From NCBI GenBank assembly GCA_965224275.1, contig CBDCYR010000005.1, positions 1 through 64,000 of the forward strand: a stretch of DNA of 64,000 bases. Direction: 5' to 3'. This document shows positions 42,974-52,613 of this stretch, one piece after another. How positions within the stretch are numbered: the first letter of the stretch is position 1; each line of letters starts with the position of its first letter. Below the pieces are notes generated by a model. The model did no database searches and was not told the origin of the DNA. It worked only from the letters and a program-made list of their open reading frames with translations. Origin of the DNA: CAUZWH01 sp965224275 (GTDB taxonomy: Bacteria; Pseudomonadota; Alphaproteobacteria; SHVV01). The translations under genes were made by a program, and so were the position numbers.

Positions 42974-43456
42974 CTAGAGTTGCTCGAGGATCTTTTCTGC
43001 CGAGCTGACTTCAAACCCACCACCCTCTTCGAGATTAAGCTGGGTAACCTTTCCGTCTTCCAGAATCATTGAGTAACGCGCCGCGCGAACCCCAAGGCCG
43101 TGGGACGCGAGATCGAGCTCAACATCCATCGCCTTAGCGAGTTCACCGCTACCATCGGCCAGCAACTTAACGCTGCCGCCAACGTTCTGCGCCTCCCCCC
43201 AAGCGCCCATAACAAACGCATCGTTGACCGACACGCAGGCAATGGTGTCAACTCCCTTGGCCTTGATCGCGTCGGCATTTTGGACGAATCCCGGCAAATG
43301 GGCATTCGAGCAGGTCGGCGTAAACGCACCTGGAACGCTAAAAAGGACGACCTTCTTACCGCCGAGCAAGTCATCGGTACTGACTGCCGACGGCCCCGAG
43401 TCCGTCATTTCGAACAGCGTCGCGCTCGGAATTTTGTCCCCGACTTTGATGGTCAT
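42974..43456 (-). CDS. Peroxiredoxin (Prx5/AhpE-like, redoxin domain)
   Basis: 160 residues from the ATG at 43456, with GGGAGGAAACC as a strong ribosome site. The peroxidatic cysteine is Cys49 in VPGAFTPTCSNAHLPGF; a second cysteine in DTIACVSVNDAF can resolve it. The fold and C-terminal VSSAEKILEQL match the Prx5 group that reduces peroxides with glutathione or thioredoxin. The preceding DNA (42941-42973) separates it from convergent rnhA. Confidence 0.94.
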   Translation of the reverse strand: MTIKVGDKIPSATLFEMTDSGPSAVSTDDLLGGKKVVLFSVPGAFTPTCSNAHLPGFVQNADAIKAKGVDTIACVSVNDAFVMGAWGEAQNVGGSVKLLADGSGELAKAMDVELDLASHGLGVRAARYSMILEDGKVTQLNLEEGGGFEVSSAEKILEQL

Positions 43457-43559
43457 GGTTTCCTCCCTCAAATTGAAAATAGCCTCTGTGGGCTAAGTTG
43501 ATGATGGCGTTATGTCGCGCCGAATGTAGCGGTTGCGCCTTTTATTGAAAAGAAGTGCG

Positions 43560-44421
43560 CTACTCGACAGCCGACAACACGACGGATTTTTCGAATGCGT
43601 GGTCACCATCCAAGAGCGTCAGGGTAACGCGTCGTCCGACGAGGTTTTGCGGCGGCTGAACCTTCTCTAGCTGATAGCTGACGGTCGTGTGCCGACGCTC
43701 AGCGTCGACCACGATCGTTGGCGTGGGTAGTGCGACCTCCTCCAACCCTTCGATAAGAATATCAGGCTGATCGAAGTCCGACCCGTTGCTAACTTCCGCC
43801 CGGATCTCGATCACCGGGCCTTGATCCGCAGTGACAATTCGAGCCGAGGAAATATCGACATCACGCGCGTGGGTTGTCGGCACCTGCTGGTCGAACCATT
43901 CGATGAGATCGTGGTGCGTTGTTTGCTTGGCGTTCCCCTCTGGGATCGTGAGAACGAGCTCGGCATCGCCGAGAACGCAGATGTCGCGACAGACGCCATA
44001 GACCACCTGGAGGTGCGCCTCCAACGGTTGACCCGGCGTTGCGAGTTCCACCTCGATTGGCAGGACTACCTCATCGGCATAACCAAACGTATTAAACCCG
44101 CCCAGTACAAAGCGTTTCGGCGCCGGCCAGGCGATGCTGGCGTTTGAAAGGTTGTGTGATCCGGTCCAATCGAAACGCGGCGGGATCCCGGCATCTCCCG
44201 GTGACCGCCAGTAAGTTTTGAATCCGGGTTTCATCTTGATCTGCAACCCGAGACGAATTGTTCGAGAGTCGCCCACCGCCGCGGTGCCAGATACCAAGCG
44301 GACTTGGCTGAAATCAAGATCTACCCAAGTCGTTTGTTGTGCAGCTCCTGAAGCCGTAATGGCAAGCAAGCGACCCGACTAGCACCAAAGCGAGCGCCAT
44401 AAGCCGCGATAAATTCTTCAT
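43560..44421 (-). CDS. DsbD N-terminal-domain-like periplasmic protein, signal peptide frameshifted
   Basis: The domain (43560-44369, about 270 residues) shows GLQIKMKPGFKTYWRSPGDA, NTFGYADEVVLPIEVELATP and VVYGVCRDICVLGDAEL, typical of DsbD alpha-like domains with a Cys pair; no membrane or thioredoxin part follows. The frame opens at a TTG without a start signal. An ATG at 44421 begins a signal sequence MKNLSRLMALALVLVGSL, but this frame leaves the domain frame at the CTTGCTTGC repeat around 44365-44373. One surplus base there would join them as GSLLAITASGAAQQTT. Either the gene is broken or the sequence has an error. Confidence 0.75.
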
Positions 44422-44587
44422 CTTCTGTGTGATCCTTGACTACGTCGCTGCCACTGTATGGACATCATTTTGTCGAATTTCTGAATTACAGGTTTTCTTA
44501 GGTTTTGACGTTTCATAATATCGTGAAGGGGGACAGCAGAGTTTGGGCGATTTTAGGGTATCGTAAGCCAACCAGGACGCCGGTCCC

Positions 44588-45157
44588 ATGTCGGAACAAA
44601 ACGATCAATCACTTTCGGGGCACTTTCTCATTGCAATGCCCGCGATGCCAGATCCGCGTTTTGAGCGGACCGTTATCTATATGTGCGCGCACTCACCATC
44701 ACTGACGATGGGTATTGTCGTCAACAAAGTCCTCGATAATCTCAGCTTCACCGACATCTTGGAGCAATTCGAAATCGAAGGCGAAACGTTTGGAGACGAG
44801 TTCCGGATACATTTCGGAGGCCCCGTCGAAACAAGCCGCGGATTCGTCCTACACTCGGCCGATTATCAGCAGGACGACACATTGATCGTCGATGATCAAG
44901 TCGCACTAACAACCTCAATCAATGTGCTGCGCCACATCGCGGCCGGCAAGGGCCCAAGGAAATACCTATTGGCATTGGGTTGCGCCGGCTGGGCGCCAGG
45001 ACAGCTCGATTCTGAAATTCAATCCAATGGGTGGCTGCATGCACCCGCGGACCTCGACATCATCTTCGATACCGCAAACACCAACAAGTGGAACCGAGCC
45101 GTTAGCAATCTCGGTTTTGATATTGGTAAACTGTCGAACGAGGCTGGCCACGCCTAG
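44588..45157 (+). CDS. YqgE/AlgH family protein
   Basis: 189 residues of the AlgH family (DUF179): LSGHFLIAMPAMPDPRFERT at the start, MGIVVNKVLDNLSF, FRIHFGGPVETSRGFVLHS and LGCAGWAPGQLDSEIQSNGW. The family is widespread with unclear function, once linked to alginate gene control in Pseudomonas. A TAATAT at 44516-44521 upstream could be a -10 box, with only a weak -35. Confidence 0.93.
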   Translation: MSEQNDQSLSGHFLIAMPAMPDPRFERTVIYMCAHSPSLTMGIVVNKVLDNLSFTDILEQFEIEGETFGDEFRIHFGGPVETSRGFVLHSADYQQDDTLIVDDQVALTTSINVLRHIAAGKGPRKYLLALGCAGWAPGQLDSEIQSNGWLHAPADLDIIFDTANTNKWNRAVSNLGFDIGKLSNEAGHA

Positions 45158-45193
45158 CTCGGCCGGCGCGATCGAGGGCTATTTCGGGAACTG

Positions 45194-45799
45194 TTAAGCG
45201 GTCTTCTCGCCCGGATTTACGTCCGAGACGAGAATCGCAAACAATAAATGGTCCTGCCAAACGCCATTAATGCAGAGATAACGGCGGGCGTAACCCTCCT
45301 GTGTAAATCCAAGAGTCTGTAAGAGATTGCGGCTCGCTTCGTTGGTTGGGATGCACGCAGCTTCGATGCGTTGAAGTCCCATCTCGTCAAAGATGAACGG
45401 CACCAGCGCATGCAGTGCATCCCGCATGAAACCATTGCGAGCATGCTGCTCCCCGATCCAATAACCCAGCGAGCATGATTGCGTCACGCCGCGACGCACA
45501 TTACTCAACGTCACGCCACCCAGAAGGGTGTCGTCATCACGTCGGAATATGTAAAAGGCATACCCGCTATCGTCGCGCGAATCCTGTTCGTAGCGACGCA
45601 GGCGCCGCCGAAAAGCGGCCCGGGTCAACGCATCGTGCGGCCATGTCGGCTCCCACGGTACGAGGAAATCACGCGAGTCAGCCCGCAACGCCGCCCAAGC
45701 TTCCCAATCGCGGAGTTGCGGCGCACGAAGATAGGCGTGATCCCCACTGACGGTGCGCTCTGCAATCGGCGAAACAAGATTTCGAAGAAGTGAACTCAC
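45194..45799 (-). CDS. GNAT acetyltransferase (RimJ/RimL-like)
   Basis: 201 residues. RAPQLRDWEAWAALRADSRD at the start and YWIGEQHARNGFMRDALHAL with IEAACIPTNEASRNLLQTLG form the acetyl-CoA-binding core of the RimJ group that acetylates protein N-termini. The exact substrate is not proven. The C-terminus converges on the AlgH gene across 36 bases. Confidence 0.9.
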   Translation of the reverse strand: MSSLLRNLVSPIAERTVSGDHAYLRAPQLRDWEAWAALRADSRDFLVPWEPTWPHDALTRAAFRRRLRRYEQDSRDDSGYAFYIFRRDDDTLLGGVTLSNVRRGVTQSCSLGYWIGEQHARNGFMRDALHALVPFIFDEMGLQRIEAACIPTNEASRNLLQTLGFTQEGYARRYLCINGVWQDHLLFAILVSDVNPGEKTA

Positions 45800-45822
45800 G
45801 CGATGCTCAACTATGGTTTCGG

Positions 45823-47118
45823 CTATGCGAATCTTGCCGCGATCTGGGCATAAGGTTCAAGTCGCTCGATCGGACCTAGCGCAGCAACGACCGGCTCACT
45901 ACCCCGGAACAACCGTTCGGCTACGTTAATAACGCCCTCACGATCGACAGAGTCAATGTTGGCCACGATCTCGCCAAGCGTTAGCGGGCGACCAAAGATA
46001 TGCATCTGGCGGCCGAGTTGCTCGCACCGGTTCGACGAACTCTCGAGCGACATCATCATTCCGGCCTTGAGCTGGCTGCGTGCGCGGGCCAATTCATCCT
46101 CATAGACGTCTTGCATGACCTTGCCGATCTCGGTGGCGGTGACCTCGACGAGTTCATCGAGATGTTCCGCCCCGGTCCCGGCATACACACCGAACAAGCC
46201 GCCATCATTGTAGGACGCAGAGAACGTGTGGACGGAGTAGGCCAGGCCGCGTTTCTCACGAATTTCCTGAAACAGGCGCGACGACATGCCCCCGCCCAAC
46301 AACGTCGACATGACGTGGTTGGTGTAGAAGTCATCGTCGTCTTGGGACAACCCATCAAAGCCGAGGAGGAAGTGCACTTGCTCGAGATCACGCGTTTCGC
46401 GAAATTCCCCGGCGGCATATTTTGCAGCGGCCGGGCTGGCACCGTCGCCTGGGGCTAATTCGTCGAAAGACGTGGCGACGAGGTCAACCAAATGATCATG
46501 GTCGATCCGCCCGGCACCGGCGACAACCATCGAGGAAGCGCTGTAGTACTTCGCCATATAGGAGCGCAGATCATCTTGTGTCATTGAGGTGACGCGCTCG
46601 ACGGTTCCCAGGATCGAACGCCCCAACGCTTGGTCGGGATAGGCCGCCTCCTGAAATCGATCGAATACGACATCATCGGGCGTGTCCTCGGATTGCCCGA
46701 TCTCCTGCACGATCACTTCGCGCTCACGTGTGAGCTCGTCCTCCTCAAAAGTTGAGTGTTGCAGGATATCGGCCAGAATATCGATCGCCAGCGGCAGATC
46801 GTCTTTGAGCACCCTTGCGAAGTAGGCGGTTTGTTCACGCGAGGTATAGGCATTTAGGTGGCCGCCAACCGCCTCAATTTCTTCAGCAATCTCGCGAGCC
46901 GTGCGACGTTCGGTGCCTTTGAACGCCATGTGTTCAAGCATGTGCGATACGCCGTTTACCGCGTCTTCTTCGTAGCGAGCCCCAACGTCCACCCAGATTC
47001 CGACCGACGTCGTTTCCAAATGGTCCATCGAGTCTGTTGCGACGCGTAAGCCGCCGTCCAATTCGGTCACCCGAACATTGTCAGGCAATTCGGTCGGGGA
47101 AATCTTAGAGGTACTCAC
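45823..47118 (-). CDS. M16-family zinc peptidase (processing-peptidase-like)
   Basis: About 431 residues from a GTG at 47118 (a TTG at 47124 also fits). The inverted zinc motif HxxEH is SHMLEHMAFKGT (residues 59-63), with the distal glutamate in ELTREREVIVQEIGQ; NAYTSREQTAYFARVLKDDL is also typical. These proteins resemble mitochondrial processing peptidase and the alphaproteobacterial form next to thrC. The start lies inside the thrC end, so translation is coupled. Confidence 0.93.
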   Translation of the reverse strand: MSTSKISPTELPDNVRVTELDGGLRVATDSMDHLETTSVGIWVDVGARYEEDAVNGVSHMLEHMAFKGTERRTAREIAEEIEAVGGHLNAYTSREQTAYFARVLKDDLPLAIDILADILQHSTFEEDELTREREVIVQEIGQSEDTPDDVVFDRFQEAAYPDQALGRSILGTVERVTSMTQDDLRSYMAKYYSASSMVVAGAGRIDHDHLVDLVATSFDELAPGDGASPAAAKYAAGEFRETRDLEQVHFLLGFDGLSQDDDDFYTNHVMSTLLGGGMSSRLFQEIREKRGLAYSVHTFSASYNDGGLFGVYAGTGAEHLDELVEVTATEIGKVMQDVYEDELARARSQLKAGMMMSLESSSNRCEQLGRQMHIFGRPLTLGEIVANIDSVDREGVINVAERLFRGSEPVVAALGPIERLEPYAQIAARFA

Positions 47119-48493
47119 GGACAAAATTCTTCACAGCTATGGGGTCGTTCGCCAATACATCATACCTCTCCTCAAGTTCAAACAGTGCGGCGATCTTCGG
47201 TGGTGGTGGCGGCGGCGAACCCAGCGCCTTTTCAATCGCATCGGGAAACTTCGCAGGGTGCGCCGTGGCCAGGCAAACCAACGGTGTGTTCTTGGCTCTG
47301 CGCGCCAATCGGCCGGCCGTGATACCTACCGCGCTGTGTGGGTCGACCACGACGTCGGCCCGGTTCGCAACGTCGCGAATCGCTTCCAGGGTCGCGGCCT
47401 CGTCGATCCGTTTGGCTGAGAATAGCTGGCCAACAAGTGCCATGTTCTGGGGATCGACCGAAAACGAGCCCGATTGTTTTAGCGCCTGCATGGCCGCGGT
47501 GACCGCCTCGCCGCGTCGATCAAGCATCTCGAACAACAGGCGTTCAAAATTGCTGGCGACCTGAATATCCATGCTTGGGCTCATGGTCGCGACTACCTCG
47601 GCCGGCCGGTAGTCGCCGCTGTCGAAAAAGCGGGCGAGGATATCGTTGCTGTTGGTTGCAACAATCAGTTCGGCTATTGGCAGCCCCATGCACCATGCAC
47701 AGTAACCAGCATAAACGTCGCCGAAATTACCTGTCGGAACCGAGAACGCGATTTGGCGGGCCGGCGTACCGAGTGCTAGCGCTGCAACAACGTAATAAAC
47801 CATTTGCGCGAGTACCCGCGCCCAGTTGATTGAATTAACAGCACCGAGTTTCGCTTCGTCGCGAAACCCTGCATCCCCGAACAACTCTTTGACCAGCGCC
47901 TGGCAGTCGTCGAAGGTGCCCTCAACGGCAATATTGTGGACATTGCCAGATGTAACAGTCGTCATCTGTCGCCGCTGTACCTCGGAGATGCGGCCCTTGG
48001 GGTGCAGGATGAAGAGTTCGAGCGCCTCGCGGTCTTTGCACGCTTCGATCGCGGCCGAACCGGTATCACCCGACGTCGCACCGATGATGGTCAACCGCCG
48101 CTGTTCGCGGCCAAGCAGGTGGCTCATCAAACGGCCCAGGAGCTGTAAGGCGCAGTCTTTGAACGCCAAAGTTGGACCGTGAAACAATTCAAGCAACCAC
48201 GTGTCTTGGTCGATTTGGCGTAGCGGCGTCACCGCCGGGTGCTCAAAAGTCGCGTAAGCCTCCTCGACCAGGCTAGCGAGGGTCGCCTCGTCAAGCGTAT
48301 CGCCGACAAATGGCTGCATGACACGCATCGCAATCTCGGCATAGCTACAGCCGCCAAGCTCGATCAGATCGGACTCGGTCAGCTGCGGCCAGGATTGCGG
48401 GACGTACAAACCGCCATCTTCAGCCAAGCCGCTCAGAACAACGTCGGCAAAGTCATGAGTTCCAGCGCCGCCGCGAGTGCTTACATACTGCAA
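47105..48493 (-). CDS. thrC: Threonine synthase
   Basis: About 462 residues. The family start is MQYVSTRGxA; here the only matching codon is a TTG at 48493 (LQYVSTRGGAG), with GGAG eight bases upstream, so a TTG start is likely. The PLP lysine is in GPTLAFKDCALQLLGRL, and GATSGDTGSAAIEACKDRE is the cofactor phosphate loop. It converts phosphohomoserine to threonine, the step after ThrB. It precedes the M16 peptidase with a 14-base overlap. Confidence 0.94.
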   Translation of the reverse strand: MQYVSTRGGAGTHDFADVVLSGLAEDGGLYVPQSWPQLTESDLIELGGCSYAEIAMRVMQPFVGDTLDEATLASLVEEAYATFEHPAVTPLRQIDQDTWLLELFHGPTLAFKDCALQLLGRLMSHLLGREQRRLTIIGATSGDTGSAAIEACKDREALELFILHPKGRISEVQRRQMTTVTSGNVHNIAVEGTFDDCQALVKELFGDAGFRDEAKLGAVNSINWARVLAQMVYYVVAALALGTPARQIAFSVPTGNFGDVYAGYCAWCMGLPIAELIVATNSNDILARFFDSGDYRPAEVVATMSPSMDIQVASNFERLLFEMLDRRGEAVTAAMQALKQSGSFSVDPQNMALVGQLFSAKRIDEAATLEAIRDVANRADVVVDPHSAVGITAGRLARRAKNTPLVCLATAHPAKFPDAIEKALGSPPPPPPKIAALFELEERYDVLANDPIAVKNFVREYL

Positions 48494-48683
48494 CCGAATC
48501 TCCGTGATACCGAGGTGCGCTACCCTAATGATGGCTCGAAGGCCGAACAAGGACCGCCGCAACACCTTCGGCCACGACCCTGCCTGGGGACTGTTAGCGC
48601 GACAATCGCCGTGAATATCGTGGATAAATCTAAAAGCGCGTCAAAATCAACGGCTTGCGATGACCCGTATTGGGGATTGTAAC

Positions 48684-48698
48684 GCTCATGATATGAGC
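48684..48698. promoter_or_regulatory. Perfect palindrome in the thrC-dcd divergent region
   Basis: GCTCAT and ATGAGC (48684-48689 and 48693-48698) are exact inverted copies around GAT, in the 293-base gap between divergent thrC and dcd. The position suits an operator but no regulator is known. Nothing else in the gap was recognised; a weak DnaA-box-like GTGGATAA at about 48620 is not convincing. Confidence 0.3.
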
Positions 48699-48786
48699 AT
48701 GGAATACGAGGGTAACTGATTGTTTCTAAAGGTAAAAACTGATACTTCTTAGGATCTTTAACCGAACCTCGTTGGGAGAAAACAGC

Positions 48787-49959
48787 GTGGCAGAACAGGT
48801 CAGCATCCTGTTTCCGCTTGGCGCGGACGACGCGCTTCCGACGCCTCAGCACAACACTGGAATCTTGCCCGCGCAGGAACTCAGGCGACTGGTACGTGAC
48901 AACGTACTGTTCTCGACTGCCGAGCCCCTTTCCGATGAACAAATCCAGCCGGCAAGCGTCGACCTCCGGCTTGGCGCCAGGGCCTATCGGGTGCGCGCAA
49001 GTTTCTTGCCCAATCCGAATGCGCGTGTTGACGACAAGATCCACGCCCTTTCAACCCACGAGATCGATCTAAGCGAGGGCGCTGTCCTTGAAAAAGGCTG
49101 TGTCTATATCATTCCGCTGCTCGAGAGCGTCCGCTTCACCAAGCGCATGTTTGGCTTCGCCAATCCGAAAAGTTCCACCGGCCGCCTCGATATTTTCACC
49201 CGACTGATTACCGACCATACGGTCGTGTTCGATCAGGTCCCAGAGGGTTACAAGGGGCAACTCTACGCTGAAGTCTCGCCACGTACCTTCGGCGTTGTAG
49301 TTCGTAAGGGCACCAAGTTGCTCCAACTCCGCGTGCGGTTGGGATCACCGCAGGCAACAGACACCGGGATCCGGCGCCTGCACGAGGAAGTGCCACTCGT
49401 CCACACCACAGATCCCAGCGATGATGTCGAAAAAATGCGCATCTCGGGCGGCCTTGCGATCACGGTTGATCTGAAAGGCGATGCCGACTCGCGGCTGGTT
49501 GGGTTCAAAGCCAAACCACACACCGACCTAGTCGATGTCGACAAGGTCGGTTTCTACGACGCGCAGGATTATTGGGATCCGATCGAAGCAAACCGCGAAG
49601 GCACGTTAATCCTGGATCCGGACGCGTTCTACATCCTGGTCTCCAAGGAAGCCGTGACAATCCCGCCCGACCATGCTGCCGAAATGGTGCCGTTCAATCC
49701 GCTGCAGGGTGAATTCCGTGTTCATTATGCGGGCTTCTTTGACCCTGGATTTGGCCACGCCGGGGCCGGCGGACAGGGTACTCGGGCCGTTCTTGAGGTC
49801 CGTTCTTACGAAGTCCCCTTTGTGCTTGAGCACGGGCAGATCGTCGCGCGACTAATCTACGAACGGCTGACCCAGGAACCCGATCGCCTGTATGGACGCG
49901 ATATCGGCTCCTCCTACCAAAAACAGGGCCTCGCTCTTAGCAAGCATTTCGTCCGCTAG
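48787..49959 (+). CDS. dcd: dCTP deaminase, long two-domain form
   Basis: 390 residues from a GTG with GGGAGA upstream (the frame reaches a TTG at 48772). Two dUTPase-like domains are visible: the first with IQPASVDLRLGARAYRV and NPKSSTGRLDIFTRLITDHT, the second with FNPLQGEFRVHYAGFFDPGF and VPFVLEHGQIVARLIYERL. E. coli Dcd has one ~193-residue domain; the doubled form is usual in Alphaproteobacteria. It turns dCTP into dUTP for thymidylate synthesis. Confidence 0.93.
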   Translation: MAEQVSILFPLGADDALPTPQHNTGILPAQELRRLVRDNVLFSTAEPLSDEQIQPASVDLRLGARAYRVRASFLPNPNARVDDKIHALSTHEIDLSEGAVLEKGCVYIIPLLESVRFTKRMFGFANPKSSTGRLDIFTRLITDHTVVFDQVPEGYKGQLYAEVSPRTFGVVVRKGTKLLQLRVRLGSPQATDTGIRRLHEEVPLVHTTDPSDDVEKMRISGGLAITVDLKGDADSRLVGFKAKPHTDLVDVDKVGFYDAQDYWDPIEANREGTLILDPDAFYILVSKEAVTIPPDHAAEMVPFNPLQGEFRVHYAGFFDPGFGHAGAGGQGTRAVLEVRSYEVPFVLEHGQIVARLIYERLTQEPDRLYGRDIGSSYQKQGLALSKHFVR

Positions 49960-50006
49960 TGCGCCGTTGCCTGGCGGCTTGTTGCCTCGCCCGGACTACC
50001 CTGCGC

Positions 50007-51500
50007 TCAGCCGTTTAGGTAGCGAGCCTCAAGGTGATGTTTGAATGCCTCGGCGCTCAAGGCTGTACCGGTCGCCTCGCGCATCAGCGTTTGGGTGTCA
50101 ACCAGCGCGCCTCTGCTATGGACGTTGTCGGCCAGCCATGTCCGCAGGGGCGTGAAATCTCCTGACGCAATCGCGGCTGGTATCCCGGGTCGTTGCGCCT
50201 TTGCAGCGGCGAACAGCTGCGCCGCCGCGAGTGCGCCCAATGTATAGGTTGGAAAGTAGCCGAAATCACCACCGTACCAGTGAATGTCCTGCATGCATCC
50301 GTCGCGGTCGTCAGGAGGTGTGACCCCCAGCAAGCGTTCCAGCCCCTCGCTCCAAGCACCAGGGAGATCGCGCACCGCCAGGTCATCATCTAGCAGCGCA
50401 CGCTCTAGCCGGTATCGGTGGATGATATGAGAGGGATAGGTCACTTCGTCTGCATCGACCCGAATCAGGCCTGGCTCGACCCACAAATACAAACGCTGAA
50501 GGTTACCAACATCATAGGCGGGACCGTCGGCACCCAACGCGTCACGCGCCAGCGGCGCTAGAAAGCTGACGAATTCGGGGCTCCGCGCGGCGTGCATTTC
50601 GAACAGTAGGGATTGGCTTTCGTGCAGTGTCATACCGCGCGACTGGCCGACCGGTTGATGACGCCAGGTGGGCGGAAGGCCGCGTTCGTAGAGGGCATGG
50701 CCGGTCTCATGCACCGCGCCCATGATTGATTCGGTAAAATCGTCTTCGTTGTAGCGAGTCGTGATTCGTACATCGTCGGGCACCCCGCCGGTGAACGGAT
50801 GGTGGCTGGTATCCATGCGCCCGTTGTGGCGGCTAAAGCCGAGAACTTCGATGATACGCTCGATCAAGGCGCGTTGTTGTGGCTCGGGAAACGGCCCGTC
50901 AGGTTTTATGGGCGGCGCCGCGGTTGCCTGAGCCTGCGCAACCCGCTCATTAAACGGTGGCAGAAACGTCTCAAGATCACTGAAGATCACGTCGATCTCG
51001 GCCGACCGGGTTCCGGGATCATAACCATCGAGTAACGCGTCATAGGGCGACAAACGCAGTGCGTCGGCCTTCACCGCCGCGACTTCCCGCGTCACGACCA
51101 GAACCTCTTCGAGCAGCGGTATCAACCGGGTAAAATCGTTTGCACCGCGCGCGTCGCGCCATGCGAGTTCGCATGCCGAGGTCACCCGCGACCTCCGGAC
51201 CACCAGATCGGCATCGAGCGCACTCGCGTGCTCCCAGCTGCGTTTCATTTCCCGCAGATTGGCTCGCTGCCATTCGTCGCCGGCGTCGATTTCCAATGCC
51301 GCCTGCGTGAGCAATTCGGCGAGTTTGGGATCGGTCAGTTGAACATGGGCGATTTCACTCAACGTCGCGATCTGGTCGTTGCGCGCATCGGCTCCGCCCG
51401 GCGGCATCATCGTCGCGCTATCCCAATGCAGCACCGCCATGGCACCACCGATATGCGACAACCGAGCAAAGCGATCTTCAAGTTCACCATAGGCCTTCAT
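50007..51500 (-). CDS. Carboxypeptidase Taq (M32 family metallopeptidase)
   Basis: 497 residues from the ATG at 51500 (the long upstream frame is SURF1 in another frame). LHWDSATMMPPGGADARNDQ opens the fold; HETGHALYE is the zinc HExxH; GMTLHESQSLLFEMHAARSP and TYPSHIIHRYRLERALLDDD follow as in the family. It is a broad carboxypeptidase of the cytoplasm. The start overlaps the surf1 stop by 4 bases at the end of the oxidase cluster. Confidence 0.95.
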   Translation of the reverse strand: MKAYGELEDRFARLSHIGGAMAVLHWDSATMMPPGGADARNDQIATLSEIAHVQLTDPKLAELLTQAALEIDAGDEWQRANLREMKRSWEHASALDADLVVRRSRVTSACELAWRDARGANDFTRLIPLLEEVLVVTREVAAVKADALRLSPYDALLDGYDPGTRSAEIDVIFSDLETFLPPFNERVAQAQATAAPPIKPDGPFPEPQQRALIERIIEVLGFSRHNGRMDTSHHPFTGGVPDDVRITTRYNEDDFTESIMGAVHETGHALYERGLPPTWRHQPVGQSRGMTLHESQSLLFEMHAARSPEFVSFLAPLARDALGADGPAYDVGNLQRLYLWVEPGLIRVDADEVTYPSHIIHRYRLERALLDDDLAVRDLPGAWSEGLERLLGVTPPDDRDGCMQDIHWYGGDFGYFPTYTLGALAAAQLFAAAKAQRPGIPAAIASGDFTPLRTWLADNVHSRGALVDTQTLMREATGTALSAEAFKHHLEARYLNG

Positions 51501-52204
51501 TGCGTGCGTTCCCTGCGGCGCCAATGAAAGGCAATGTAGACAGCCACCAAACCCGCCGCCAGGCCAAACCAGGTGATCGCGTACCCCAGATGGCGATTGG
51601 GTAGCGTGATACGGGTCTGGCCACCGACCGGGTAGCCGCCGCGATTGGGTGCGCCATCCGCCTCGACGATAAGCGGCAACAAATCGATGCCACGTTGCGC
51701 TTCGATCGCCGGGATGTCGCGCCAATACCAAATATTTCGATCAGGCTCATTAGCCGGCGTAAACCAGCCCGGTCGCCCCGGCTTGCGGGCAATTCCCGAT
51801 ATCACGACCTGACCTGCCGGAGCCCCCTCGCGGCGTGAGGCGGCTTCCTTGCGGTCGATGGGAACCCAGCCGCGATCGATCAGGACCAGGGCGCTTGCAT
51901 CGTTTCGGATCATCGGCGTGAGAATGTGGTACCCCAGGCGGCCGCGCCGCGGCGGCGCCACCAAATGGATTTCGTGCTGATGGAGAAAACGACCGACCAA
52001 GCGCACCTTTGCGAAATCGATCTCGAGCGGCTCCGTCATCGGGATGAGATCGCGCGCCGGCGCCGCCAGCGCCGCTTCGCGTTGGTCGATCAGGTCACGT
52101 TTCCACGCCAATCGATCGAGCTGCCACAGCCCCAGGGCGATCAACACGACCAGCGTCGGGAGCGCCCAAACCGTGGTCCACAATTGCGGCTGAAACCGCC
52201 TCAT
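51497..52204 (-). CDS. SURF1 family cytochrome oxidase assembly protein
   Basis: 235 residues with one membrane helix at each end: WALPTLVVLIALGLWQLDRL near the N-terminus and LGYAITWFGLAAGLVAVYIA before the RRRERTQ tail. The family blocks HLVAPPRRGRLGYHILTPM, VLIDRGWVP and WYWRDIPAI are present. SURF1 proteins help insert heme A into subunit I. It is the last assembly gene of the oxidase cluster. Confidence 0.94.
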   Translation of the reverse strand: MRRFQPQLWTTVWALPTLVVLIALGLWQLDRLAWKRDLIDQREAALAAPARDLIPMTEPLEIDFAKVRLVGRFLHQHEIHLVAPPRRGRLGYHILTPMIRNDASALVLIDRGWVPIDRKEAASRREGAPAGQVVISGIARKPGRPGWFTPANEPDRNIWYWRDIPAIEAQRGIDLLPLIVEADGAPNRGGYPVGGQTRITLPNRHLGYAITWFGLAAGLVAVYIAFHWRRRERTQ

Positions 52205-52220
52205 GCTGGTTCGCCGGGCT

Positions 52221-52591
52221 CTATGAGAGGCTGCCTTCGCCGGCGCGGTATTTGTATTGCAGCGCAACCAGTACACCCGTGCACGGGCGAAGCAGAGCGA
52301 GCGACGCGGCGAGGATTAGCGGGACCCAGATCACAGATGGAGCCAGGTCGGTGGCGCAAACAGAATCTCTACAATGAGCGCCAGGGCGACCACGACAAGA
52401 CCCACGAAGAACGTAACGAACACTGCCGGGCCGTCGCCCGAATCATGTCGGCTATAATCGAGCCCGCAAAGCGAACACGCCGCCGCGACCGTTAGATAGC
52501 CATCGAACAAAGGACCCTCGCCGCAGCGCGGGCCGCGGCAGCTGACACCCGCCTTGAAGGCGGAGACGTTGCTGCTGGGCGCGTTGTTCAC
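52221..52591 (-). pseudogene. DUF983 membrane protein with a frameshift
   Basis: From a GTG at 52591 the protein reads VNNAPSSNVSAFKAGVSCRG then PRCGEGPLFDGYLTVAAACS, CGLDYSRHDSGDGPAVFV and a helix, the DUF983 pattern with two zinc-ribbon-like CxxC pairs. The frame stops at 52331 after PPTWLHL. The next frame continues exactly as the family does: VIWVPLILAASLALLRPCTG, then VLVALQYKYRAGEGSLS and a stop at 52221. One missing G near 52333 (CTGTGATC instead of CTGGTGATC) explains it. The family often sits between cox genes and surf1. Real mutation or sequence error cannot be decided. Confidence 0.85.
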
Positions 52592-52613
52592 GCAGGCCCG
52601 GCCGCCCAGTCGA

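Noticed and set aside
48612..48630. A DnaA-box-like GTGGATAA in the thrC-dcd gap
   Set aside because: A single imperfect copy, no cluster and no neighbouring replication genes, so not an origin.
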